Part shown: one piece after another, positions 1 to 5,895 of the stretch
Numbering within the stretch: the first letter of the stretch is position 1
Layout of the letters: every line of letters starts with the position of its first letter
Assembly (NCBI GenBank): GCA_021154945.1
Contig: JAJNQF010000500.1
Span: forward strand, 1 to 5,895
Origin: Sphingomonas sp.
GTDB lineage: Bacteria > Pseudomonadota > Alphaproteobacteria > Sphingomonadales > Sphingomonadaceae
Length of the DNA stretch: 5,895 nt
Direction of reading: 5' to 3'
Notes under the pieces: model-generated
Seen by the model: the letters and a program-made list of their open reading frames with translations, nothing else
The model's database searches: none
What the model was told of the DNA's origin: nothing
Translations under genes and position numbers: made by a program

Positions 1-10
1 CGTTGGCCGT

Positions 11-69
11 GGGAAGGGAGAGGGGAGTGAGGCTCGGGACGGCTAGTCCCAACCACCCCTCTCCCTTCC
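11..69. repeat. Nested inverted repeat (14-bp outer arms, 5-bp inner hairpin)
   Basis: The purine-rich arm GGAAGGGAGAGGGG at 12-25 is matched exactly by its reverse complement CCCCTCTCCCTTCC at 56-69. Inside the 30-base loop lies a second perfect hairpin, GGGAC (36-40) / GTCCC (46-50), with a five-base loop. No coding frame with good features covers it. It lies downstream of the minus-strand SDR, and probably near the 3' end of whatever gene lies left of the window, so it may work as a bidirectional 3'-end structure or be a copy of a dispersed intergenic palindromic element. There is no T-run after either arm, so a classical intrinsic terminator is not supported. Confidence 0.7.
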
Positions 70-90
70 GCAGCCAAGCGGCTGCTCCCT

Positions 91-113
91 CCCTCTCCCC
101 GAAGGGGCGAGGG
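91..113 (-). terminator. Hairpin just past the stop codon of the minus-strand SDR
   Basis: Read on the minus strand, this is a stem of CCCTC, one mismatch, then CCCC, capped by TTC (or a C-TTCG-G tetraloop) and closed by GGGG, one mismatch and GAGGG. It begins eight bases after the TGA stop at 121-123. The position fits a transcript-end or mRNA-stabilising hairpin for that gene. No T-tract follows, so termination would have to be Rho-assisted or the element serves another purpose. It belongs to the same style of G/C-rich stem with a three-base loop as the hairpin at 3319-3343. Confidence 0.45.
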
Positions 114-120
114 AATCAGC

Positions 121-909
121 TCACGCGTCGATGCTTGTCCCCAACGACGCATGCACCAGCCCACCATCCACCGTGATCGTCTCCCCAATCACATAATCCC
201 CCGCGCGGCTCGCGAGATAGATCGCAGCCCCAGCCATATCCTCGTCCACCCCGACGCGCTTCGCCGGAATCCCCTGCGCCACCGTATCCCCATGATCCCG
301 CGCCGCCTTGTTCATGTCGCTAGCAAACGCCCCCGGCGCGATCGAGGTCACGTTGATCGAATCCGTCACCAGCCGCGCCGCCATCCGCTTCGTCAGATAG
401 ATCAGCGCCGATTTCGACGCATGATAGCTGTACGTCTCCCACGGATTGAGCCGCTGGCCGTCGATCGACGTGATGTTGATCACCTTCGCCGGCTTTGCGC
501 GCGATCCCGACGCCTTCAACGCCGCATGCAGCGCCTGCGTAAGAAAGAACGGCGACTTGACGTTCAGGTCCATGACCTTGTCCCAGCCGACCTCCGAAAA
601 CTCCTCGAACGGCACGCCCCACGCCGCCCCCGCATTGTTGACCAGGATATCGAGCTGCGTCTCATGCTCCGCGAACTGCGCCGCCAGCGCCTTGCATCCC
701 GCGACCGTGGAGACGTCCTGCGGCAATGCGATGCAGTTCGGCCCGAGCTCCGCCGCCGCCGCCTCGCACACATCGGCTTTCCGCGACGAGATATACACCT
801 TCGCCCCCTGCGCGATGAAGCCGGCGGCGATCATTTTGCCGATCCCGCGGCTGCCGCCGGTGATCAGCGCGACGCGGCCGTCGAGCCGGAACAGGTTGGT
901 CGTATCCAT
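121..909 (-). CDS. SDR-family oxidoreductase, RhlG-like
   Basis: This is a 262-residue NAD(P)-dependent short-chain dehydrogenase/reductase of normal length for a classical SDR. Seen in the sequence: the Rossmann glycine motif TGGSRGIG (17-24), NNAG (91-94), the tetrad Asn116, catalytic Ser148, and YSYHASK with Tyr162 and Lys166. Ser42-Arg43 after strand beta-2 suggests NADP(H). The order and spacing resemble RhlG-type 3-oxoacyl-ACP reductases, with LDILVNNAG and WDKVMDLNV blocks, but that subgroup name does not fix the substrate; a keto-sugar or hydroxy-acid substrate is equally possible. It is probably cytosolic. The start at 909 is chosen because GGAGG (complement of 917-921) lies seven bases upstream and the Rossmann domain starts soon after. 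A longer in-frame reading back to 1008 would run through this ribosome site. The gene is divergent from the SDR-symporter operon and shares its control region. Confidence 0.92.
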   Translation of the reverse strand: MDTTNLFRLDGRVALITGGSRGIGKMIAAGFIAQGAKVYISSRKADVCEAAAAELGPNCIALPQDVSTVAGCKALAAQFAEHETQLDILVNNAGAAWGVPFEEFSEVGWDKVMDLNVKSPFFLTQALHAALKASGSRAKPAKVINITSIDGQRLNPWETYSYHASKSALIYLTKRMAARLVTDSINVTSIAPGAFASDMNKAARDHGDTVAQGIPAKRVGVDEDMAGAAIYLASRAGDYVIGETITVDGGLVHASLGTSIDA

Positions 910-1041
910 CACGCATCCTCCGAATGTTTGGCTGCTTGGTATCGCCGAGCGCCGCCCGCCGCAAACCCGTTTTTCGAACGCGCCATCATTGACGAGTGCA
1001 GAAGCCATACTATGCTCGCCAAAAAGAGCAGGAGAGTGCGT
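910..1041. promoter_or_regulatory. Divergent intergenic control region
   Basis: These 132 bases separate the start codons of two oppositely transcribed SDR genes, so they must hold promoters for both or be fed from one side only. Visible elements are the minus-strand ribosome site (917-921), a TTCGAA palindrome at 973-978 inside a loose CGTT/AACG inverted repeat (968-980), the rightward promoter candidate (989-1016) and the rightward ribosome site (1030-1034). For the leftward gene only a poor sigma-70-like pair was found (TTGCGG at 964-959 and GATACC at 942-937, minus strand), and I do not trust it. No clear regulator-binding dyad is evident. Confidence 0.55.
989..1016 (+). promoter_or_regulatory. 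Candidate sigma-70 promoter for the SDR-symporter operon
   Basis: A -35-like TTGACG at 989-994 is followed after 16 bases by a -10-like TATGCT at 1011-1016. Transcription would begin near 1022-1024, leaving a leader of about 20 bases that carries AGGAG at 1030-1034 before the GTG start at 1042. An in-frame ATG at 1012 lies within the -10 box and would not be on such a transcript, which supports the GTG start. This is a match by eye, and the -10 agrees with consensus at only four of six positions. Confidence 0.5.
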
Positions 1042-1869
1042 GTGAGGTTTTCAGGCAAGCGGGCCGTCGTGACCGGCGGCGCGTCCGGTATCGGCCGGGC
1101 GACCGCACTCCGACTCGCCGACGAAGGCGCCACCGTCCTGATCGGCGACATCGACGAAGCCGGTGGCCAAGCGCTCGCCGACGCATCCGGTGGCCGCATC
1201 CTCTTCCAGCGTACCGACGTGCTCCAGGCCGGCGATATCGAGGCGTTGATGCAGACCGCCGACGACGCGGGCGGGCTCGACATCCTGTTCAACAACGCCG
1301 GCGCCGGCGGTTCGCGTGATCCGATCGGCGAGATTTCGCCCGAGGACTGGGACCGCACCCAGGCGCTCCTCCTCCGCTCGGTCGCGCTCGGCATCCGCTA
1401 CGCAGCACCCCTGATGGCCAAGCGCGGCGGCGGCGCTATCGTCAACACCTCGTCGGTGTCCGCGCTCGGCACCGGCTACGCACCGACCGCCTATTCCACC
1501 GCCAAGGCCGGCGTTCTCCACCTCACCAAACAGGCCGCCGCGGATCTCGCGCAGCACAGGATCCGCGTGAACGCCGTCGTTCCCGGCTTCATCGTCACCA
1601 ACATCTTCACGCGCACGCTCGAACTCGACGAGGACAAGACGACCAAAGCCGACGCGATGATCGCGCATATCGCCGCCGACGCGCAGCCGATCCGCCGCCC
1701 CGGTACCGGTGCAGACATCGCCGCCGCGGTCGCGTTCCTCGCCAGCGACGATGCGAGCTTCATCACCGGCACGCACATTCTCGTCGACGGGGGCATGACG
1801 ATCGGCACGCGGCCGAGCTGGGACCCTGCGCAACCCTCGCTGTTCGCAATTCTCGACAAACTGAAATGA
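1042..1869 (+). CDS. SDR-family oxidoreductase, NAD-type, first gene of operon
   Basis: This is a 275-residue classical-length short-chain dehydrogenase/reductase, presumably cytosolic. Seen in the sequence: TGGASGIG (11-18), Asp36 at the end of strand beta-2 (typical of NAD(H) preference), Asp59-Val60, NNAG (84-87), catalytic Ser138, and Tyr151/Lys155 in YSTAK, followed by a PGF loop near 187 and a C-terminal VDGG motif. The usual tetrad Asn, seven residues after the conserved Trp (Trp103), is replaced by Leu110 within a run of three leucines. The GTG start at 1042 is preferred because AGGAG lies seven bases upstream and residue 1 is then close to the Rossmann fold. The upstream ATG at 1012 would add ten residues but overlaps the ribosome site and the promoter candidate. 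The stop overlaps the symporter start by four bases, so the SDR probably acts on the transported solute or a product of it. Substrate unknown. Confidence 0.9.
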   Translation: MRFSGKRAVVTGGASGIGRATALRLADEGATVLIGDIDEAGGQALADASGGRILFQRTDVLQAGDIEALMQTADDAGGLDILFNNAGAGGSRDPIGEISPEDWDRTQALLLRSVALGIRYAAPLMAKRGGGAIVNTSSVSALGTGYAPTAYSTAKAGVLHLTKQAAADLAQHRIRVNAVVPGFIVTNIFTRTLELDEDKTTKADAMIAHIAADAQPIRRPGTGADIAAAVAFLASDDASFITGTHILVDGGMTIGTRPSWDPAQPSLFAILDKLK

Positions 1870-3314
1870 CCGCCGCGGGCCGCCGCCTCTCGAACGGCAC
1901 GATGGCGAGCTACGGCTTCGGCGCGGTCGCCTACGGGGTGAAGGACGCCGGGTTCGGCACGTTCCTGCTGCTATTCTACAACCAGGTCGTCGGGCTGCCC
2001 TCCGCCACCGTCGGCCTCGTCATCATGATGGCGCTGCTGATCGATGCGTTCGTCGACCCGGCGGTGGGCTTCTTCTCCGATCGCACGCGAACCAGATGGG
2101 GCAGGCGGCATCCCTGGATGTACGCCTCCGCGCTGCCGATCATGGTCGGCTGGCTGCTGCTGTGGAACCCGCCCTCGATCATGTCGGAGCCGCAGACGCT
2201 GGTCTGGCTGTTCGCGATGGCGGTGCTCGTGCGCACTGCGGTGAGTTGCTACGAGGTCCCGTCGGTTGCGCTGACCCCCGAGCTCACCTCCGGCTATGAC
2301 GAGCGGACGCGGATCATGGCGTATCGCTATCTGTTCGGCTGGGTCGGCGGTCTGCTGATGCTGCTGTCCGCGTACAAATATTTCCTCGCGCCCACCGCCG
2401 CGTTCCCCAACGGTCTGCTCAACCGCGCCGGTTACAGCGGCTTCGCGCTCGCGGGCGCGCTGCTCATCGGCGTTGCGATCCTCGTGTCGGCGCTCGGCAC
2501 GCACCACGAGATCAAGCATCTCCCTAACGCCCCGATCGCCCGCCAGACCTTGCGCGATTCCTTCGCCGAACTGCGCGAAACTGTGAAGAACCGCGCCTTC
2601 GCGATCCTGATGGCGGCGGGTGTCTGCGCCTACACGATCCAGGGCATCAGCTACGCGATGTCGAATTACCTCTATATCTACGTATGGGGCTTCAAAGGCC
2701 CGACCTTCGTGTATCTGACCATCGCATTGTTTTCGGGCGTCTTTCTCGCGTTCCTGGCGGCGCCCCGGCTCGGAAAGTCGGCCAGCAAGCCCAAGGCGGC
2801 GATGACCGCGGTGCTATGCGGGGCGGCGCTCAACACCTCGCCCTATTGGCTGCGCATGCTCGGCGTGTTTCCGGAGGTCGGCGAGTCCACGCTGCTGCCG
2901 ATGCTGTTCGGGTTCTTCATCCTCGGCACCGCGTCGAACGTGACCGGGTTCATCCTCGGCGCGTCGATGATGGCGGACGTGGTCGAGGATTCGGAGGCGA
3001 AGACGGGACGAAGGTCGGAGGGCGTGTTCTTCGCGGGCTCGTTCTTCGTCCAGAAATGCACGAGCGGGATCGGGATATTCTTCGCCGGCATGATCCTCGC
3101 AGTGGCGGGCTTCCCGGCCAAGGCTACGCCGGGCACGGTCCCGGTGGGGACGATCGATCGCCTCACGCTGATCTACGCGGGGCTCTACATCGCGCTGGCC
3201 TGCGTCTCTGCGTTCTTCTTCTCGCGTTTCCCGTTCGGGCGGGTGGAGCATGAGGCTCGGTTGGCGAGACTGGCCGGCGCGCCCAGCCTCGATGCAGCCC
3301 CACGAGAACCCTAA
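1866..3314 (+). CDS. MFS sugar/cation symporter, GPH (MelB-like) family
   Basis: This is a 482-residue inner-membrane transporter with about twelve hydrophobic segments and a polar central loop near 213-245. It matches the glycoside-pentoside-hexuronide:cation symporter family. YGFGA and Lys26-Asp27 lie in helix 1, Asp60 and Asp64 in helix 2 (MelB Asp55/Asp59), followed by SDRTRTRWGRRHPW (71-84). Glu130 sits in the helix-4 YEVP motif where MelB has Asp124, then PELT and ERTR (146-149), and Lys397 lies in helix 11 at the place of MelB Lys377. The cation-coupling residues therefore look intact, which favours Na+ or H+ symport. The start ATG overlaps the upstream TGA (ATGA), indicating translational coupling; an ATG at 1902 is a less likely alternative. 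The family carries melibiose, xylosides, glucuronides and other solutes, so the substrate cannot be assigned. Confidence 0.9.
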   Translation: MTAAGRRLSNGTMASYGFGAVAYGVKDAGFGTFLLLFYNQVVGLPSATVGLVIMMALLIDAFVDPAVGFFSDRTRTRWGRRHPWMYASALPIMVGWLLLWNPPSIMSEPQTLVWLFAMAVLVRTAVSCYEVPSVALTPELTSGYDERTRIMAYRYLFGWVGGLLMLLSAYKYFLAPTAAFPNGLLNRAGYSGFALAGALLIGVAILVSALGTHHEIKHLPNAPIARQTLRDSFAELRETVKNRAFAILMAAGVCAYTIQGISYAMSNYLYIYVWGFKGPTFVYLTIALFSGVFLAFLAAPRLGKSASKPKAAMTAVLCGAALNTSPYWLRMLGVFPEVGESTLLPMLFGFFILGTASNVTGFILGASMMADVVEDSEAKTGRRSEGVFFAGSFFVQKCTSGIGIFFAGMILAVAGFPAKATPGTVPVGTIDRLTLIYAGLYIALACVSAFFFSRFPFGRVEHEARLARLAGAPSLDAAPREP

Positions 3315-3441
3315 TCTTCCCCCCTCCCTGAAAGGGAGGGGGGCATGACGGTGACAGTTACCCTTCCAGCAAGCGGACGCGCACGGTAGGACCGAGGCTT
3401 GGCCGCCCCAATTGCCGGGCAACGGCACCATCGGAGTTCCC
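3315..3441. other. Intergenic region between symporter and aminopeptidase
   Basis: These 127 bases hold the hairpin at 3319-3343, a segment at 3361-3376 resembling 63-81 (CCCTTCC followed by AGC and AAGCGG), a short TTGCC/GGCAA palindrome at 3412-3422, and the aminopeptidase ribosome site GGAG at 3433-3436. GTGACA at 3351-3356 resembles a -35 box but has no -10 partner at a suitable distance. The aminopeptidase probably has its own promoter here, although I cannot place it. Confidence 0.45.
3319..3343 (+). terminator. 11-bp perfect hairpin after the symporter gene
   Basis: CCCCCCTCCCT (3319-3329) pairs perfectly with AGGGAGGGGGG (3333-3343) around a GAA loop, starting four bases after the TAA stop of the symporter. 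The stem should be very stable. What follows is CATGACGG with no T-run, so it is not a textbook Rho-independent terminator. It could protect the operon mRNA 3' end, help Rho-dependent termination, or be a mobile palindromic element. The stem type and triloop resemble those at 91-113. Confidence 0.55.
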
Positions 3442-5331
3442 ATGCGCATCCCCGCACTAGCCACCGCCCTCGGTCTCGTCCTCGCATCCCCCGCCGTCGC
3501 ACAGACGATCGCGCCGATCCTCTCCACCCCCGACGCGCGCGACCCGCACAGCTATGCCCGCCCTACCGAGGCCCGCGTCACGCACGTCGCGCTGGATCTC
3601 GCGGCCGACTTCGACACCCACGTCATCCGCGGCATCGCCACCCTCGACATCCTCGCGGCCCCCGGCGCCAAGCAGGTCGTGCTCGACGACAACGGCCTGA
3701 AGATCGTCAACATCACCGACATGGCCGGCAAGCCGCTCCCCTACTCGGTCGGCGCGGTCGACAAGATCCACGGCGCACCGCTGACCGTCACGCTCAACGG
3801 CGCGAAGAAGATCCGCATCGCCTACGCCTCCTCGCCCGACGCGAAGGCGCTGCAATGGCTTACCCCTGCACAGACCGCGGGCAAGAAACAGCCGTTCCTG
3901 TTCAGCCAGGGCGAGGCGATCCTCAACCGCAGCTGGATTCCGACGCAGGACTCCCCCGGCATCCGCCAGACCTGGGAAGCCAAGATCGCCGTCCCCAAGC
4001 AGCTGACCGCGGTGATGAGCGGGGACCGTGTCGCAGATGCGGCGGGTAAAACCTGCACCGCCGATCGCTGCACCTTCGCATACAAGATGGACAAGCCCGT
4101 TGCGCCCTATCTGATCGCGCTCGCGGTCGGCGACATCGCGTTCAAGTCGACCGGCCCGCGCACCGGGATCTGGGCCGAACCCGCGACGCTGCCCAAGGCC
4201 GCCTATGAATTCGGCGAGCTCGAGAAATTCGTCGCCGCCGCGGAAGGGCTGTACGGCCCATATCGCTGGGGCCGCTACGACGTGCTGGTCCTGCCGCCGT
4301 CGTTCCCGTTCGGCGGCATGGAGAACCCGACGCTCACCTTCGCCACGCCGACCGCGATCGCCGGCGACCGCAGCCTCGTCTCGTTGATCGCGCACGAACT
4401 CGCACACAGCTGGTCCGGCAACCTCGTGACGAACGCGACGTGGGACGATTTCTGGCTCAACGAAGGCTTCACCAGCTATTTCGAGAACCGGATCATGGAG
4501 GCGCTGTACGGTAAGCGCCGCGCCGACATGGAGGCCGACCTCGCCTGGACCGACATGCTCGCCGCGGTGAAGGAGGCCGGCGGCCCCGCCGCGAAGGACA
4601 CGCAACTCCACCTCGAGCTAGACGCATCGCGCGATCCCGACGACGGCATGACGCAGATCGCCTATGACAAGGGCGCGGCCTTCCTCCGTACGATCGAGAA
4701 GCAGGTCGGCCGCGCGCGGTGGGACGCATACCTCCGCAGCTATTTCGACCGCCACGCCTTCCAGCCGCAGACCAGCGCCGGCTTCCTTGCCGACCTCAAG
4801 TCGAAGCTGCTCACCCCGGCCGAAGCGAAGACGATCGGCGTCGACACGTGGGTCTACCAACCCGGTATCCCGGCGAACGCGGTGCATGTCACGTCCGCCG
4901 CGTTCCCTGCGGTCGATGCGGCGGCGAAGGCCTACGCGGCAGGGGGGGCGGTGTCGGCGGTTCCGGGCAAGGCGACCACGCAGGAGATCACGCGCTTCAT
5001 CACGCAGTTGCCGCGCAAACTCCCGACCGAGCGGCTGAAGACGCTCGACGACGCGTTCGGCTGGAACACGACGGGCAATTCGGAGATCCGCTTCGCCTGG
5101 CTGCAACTCGCGCTTGCCAATCACTATGCGCCTGCCAACGCCTCGGTCGAGCAGTTCCTGACTTCGCAGGGGAGGCGCAAATTCGTCGCGCCGCTGTTCC
5201 AGCAGATGATGGACTCGGGCGACTGGGGTCACAAGCTGGCGATGGACATCTACGGCAAGGCGCGGCCGGGCTATCATGCGGTCACGCAGGTCACCGTGGA
5301 CCGCATAACCGGCTGGAAACTGATGAACTGA
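3442..5331 (+). CDS. Secreted M1-family metallopeptidase (leukotriene A4 hydrolase/aminopeptidase B type)
   Basis: This is a 629-residue zinc aminopeptidase that removes N-terminal residues from peptides, probably in the periplasm. Residues 1-20 form a signal peptide ending in AVA before Gln21. An N-terminal beta domain follows, with FSQGEAILNRSWIP and QDSPG blocks typical of the LTA4H branch. The GGMEN exopeptidase motif is at 291-295. The zinc site is HELAH at 318-322 with the third ligand Glu341 in NEGFTSYFE, and Tyr408 in AYDKG is the likely transition-state tyrosine. The C-terminal helical domain ends with GRRKF, where Arg578 and Lys580 match the carboxylate-binding Arg563/Lys565 of human LTA4H. 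All catalytic residues are present and the length is normal for the family. The ATG at 3442 is chosen for its GGAG at 3433-3436 and the signal peptide; an in-frame TTG at 3412 would bury the signal. Peptidase activity is expected; epoxide hydrolase activity cannot be inferred. Confidence 0.95.
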   Translation: MRIPALATALGLVLASPAVAQTIAPILSTPDARDPHSYARPTEARVTHVALDLAADFDTHVIRGIATLDILAAPGAKQVVLDDNGLKIVNITDMAGKPLPYSVGAVDKIHGAPLTVTLNGAKKIRIAYASSPDAKALQWLTPAQTAGKKQPFLFSQGEAILNRSWIPTQDSPGIRQTWEAKIAVPKQLTAVMSGDRVADAAGKTCTADRCTFAYKMDKPVAPYLIALAVGDIAFKSTGPRTGIWAEPATLPKAAYEFGELEKFVAAAEGLYGPYRWGRYDVLVLPPSFPFGGMENPTLTFATPTAIAGDRSLVSLIAHELAHSWSGNLVTNATWDDFWLNEGFTSYFENRIMEALYGKRRADMEADLAWTDMLAAVKEAGGPAAKDTQLHLELDASRDPDDGMTQIAYDKGAAFLRTIEKQVGRARWDAYLRSYFDRHAFQPQTSAGFLADLKSKLLTPAEAKTIGVDTWVYQPGIPANAVHVTSAAFPAVDAAAKAYAAGGAVSAVPGKATTQEITRFITQLPRKLPTERLKTLDDAFGWNTTGNSEIRFAWLQLALANHYAPANASVEQFLTSQGRRKFVAPLFQQMMDSGDWGHKLAMDIYGKARPGYHAVTQVTVDRITGWKLMN

Positions 5332-5467
5332 GCCTGACGGGGCCCTGTTTCGGGCGTTGGTCGGCGCGGTAACACGCTTCGTCGGATATGGTTCCGCCGC
5401 GTATTTCAATTAAATCGAACCTCCCGTAGCCAGACTGTGACGAACGGGTTTTGGCCGGGGGGTCTCG
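5332..5467. promoter_or_regulatory. Intergenic region upstream of the CHAP gene
   Basis: This stretch of 136 bases contains a weak GCCC/GGGC hairpin (5342-5355) shortly after the aminopeptidase stop, and an AT-rich patch at 5401-5417 that stands out in this GC-rich DNA and is the likeliest promoter -10 area for the next gene. It also has CCCGT (5423-5427) complementary to ACGGG (5444-5448), the latter followed by TTTT. No convincing -35/-10 pair can be assigned. Confidence 0.35.
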
Positions 5468-5895
5468 ATGAATTTCAAGGCGTTAGCAGCGCGTTTTGCG
5501 CTGGTGGTATCGTGCGGCCTGATGACGGCCACACCGGCAGCAGCCCAGTTCTGGCAGTGTGTCACGTTCGCCCGCTCGGTTTCGGGGATCGAAATCCGCG
5601 GCAACGCAAACACCTGGTGGGATCAGGCCGCTGGCCGCTACGAGCGCGGCCACAGCCCTAAGGCCGGTTCGGTCCTCGCTTTCTCGCCGACCTCGCGGAT
5701 GCGCGTCGGCCATGTCGCGATGGTCTCGAAGGTCGTCAGCGACCGCGAAGTTCTCCTCACCCACGCCAACTGGTCGCGCCCCGGCGCCGTCGAGACCAAC
5801 GTCCGCGCGATCGACGTCTCGGACGCCGGCGACTGGAGCAAGGTTAAGGTCTGGTACGGTCCGCAGGGCGACCTCGGCACCTCGGTCTACCCGAC
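5468..5895 (+). CDS. Secreted CHAP-domain protein (partial, runs off window)
   Basis: An open frame of 142 complete codons starts at ATG 5468 and continues past the window edge without a stop. Residues 1-26 form a signal peptide ending TPAAA before Gln27. The mature part begins FWQCVTFARS, placing the candidate nucleophile Cys31 almost at the mature N-terminus. His82 in RVGHVAMVS and the polar pair His99/Asn101 in THANWS complete a likely Cys-His-Asn triad. SPKAGSVLAF (63-72) is the usual strand before the catalytic histidine. CHAP proteins are cysteine amidases or endopeptidases of peptidoglycan, so a periplasmic cell-wall role is likely, but substrate and bond are unknown. The domain seems nearly complete at the window edge, so only a short C-terminus is probably missing. 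Ribosome binding is weak: a run of Gs at 5457-5462 is the only candidate. I associate this compact form with sphingomonads. Confidence 0.88.
   Translation, partial: MNFKALAARFALVVSCGLMTATPAAAQFWQCVTFARSVSGIEIRGNANTWWDQAAGRYERGHSPKAGSVLAFSPTSRMRVGHVAMVSKVVSDREVLLTHANWSRPGAVETNVRAIDVSDAGDWSKVKVWYGPQGDLGTSVYP

Noticed and set aside
937..964. Minus-strand promoter TTGCGG/GATACC for the left-hand SDR
   Set aside because: Each box matches consensus at only three of six positions, which is near chance.
151..1041. Long in-frame plus-strand extension upstream of the second SDR
   Set aside because: It is antisense to the left-hand SDR, rich in Arg, His and Pro as expected of a shadow of high-GC coding DNA, and the ribosome site at 1030-1034 supports the start at 1042.
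1051..1833. 260-codon minus-strand open frame opposite the second SDR
   Set aside because: It has no domain motif and is wholly antisense to a gene with all SDR motifs.
2684..3253. Alternative plus-strand frame inside the symporter gene
   Set aside because: It is arginine-rich with no membrane segments or motifs; the overlapping frame encodes continuous transmembrane helices.
3457..4611. 384-codon minus-strand open frame opposite the aminopeptidase
   Set aside because: Its composition (Gly, Arg, Val, Glu repeats) is that of a codon-bias shadow, it has no recognisable motif, and the opposite strand carries a complete M1 peptidase.
5342..5355. Terminator after the aminopeptidase gene
   Set aside because: It has a four-base-pair stem with no T-run, too weak to call.
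5410..5422. CtrA-type TTAA-N7-TTAA site
   Set aside because: The second half-site is absent.

Overview
The window looks like chromosomal DNA from a sphingomonad (Sphingomonas or a close relative, Alphaproteobacteria). This is inferred from four things: very high GC with strong G/C preference at third codon positions; a small secreted CHAP protein of a type I associate with sphingomonads; a secreted M1 peptidase; and purine/pyrimidine-rich hairpins between genes. No rRNA, tRNA, CRISPR array, transposase or phage gene was seen.

Layout. Positions 1-120 carry no gene but hold a nested inverted repeat and a hairpin that lies just past the stop of the first gene. An RhlG-like short-chain dehydrogenase/reductase (SDR) runs on the minus strand (909 to 121). 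A 132-base divergent region follows, with a good promoter candidate pointing right. To its right lies a two-gene operon: a second SDR (1042-1869, GTG start) and a MelB-type GPH-family symporter (1866-3314), overlapping by four bases (ATGA). An 11-bp perfect hairpin sits four bases after the symporter stop. A secreted leukotriene-A4-hydrolase-like M1 aminopeptidase follows (3442-5331). The last gene, cut off by the window edge, encodes a secreted CHAP-domain protein (5468 to beyond 5895).

How the genes may work together. The second SDR and the symporter are translationally coupled, so the symporter probably imports a small polyol-, sugar- or similar alcohol-type solute that the SDR oxidises. 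The divergent SDR may belong to the same response, because the two genes share one short control region. The cofactor signatures differ: an acidic residue after strand beta-2 in the right-hand SDR suggests NAD(H), and Ser-Arg in the left-hand one suggests NADP(H). The M1 peptidase and the CHAP protein are exported, have their own ribosome binding sites and look functionally separate. No substrate can be named from sequence alone.

I did not find convincing evidence of a new biological system. The points most worth a second look are the missing tetrad asparagine in the second SDR, the repeat/hairpin family at two gene ends, and the unknown substrate of the SDR-symporter pair.
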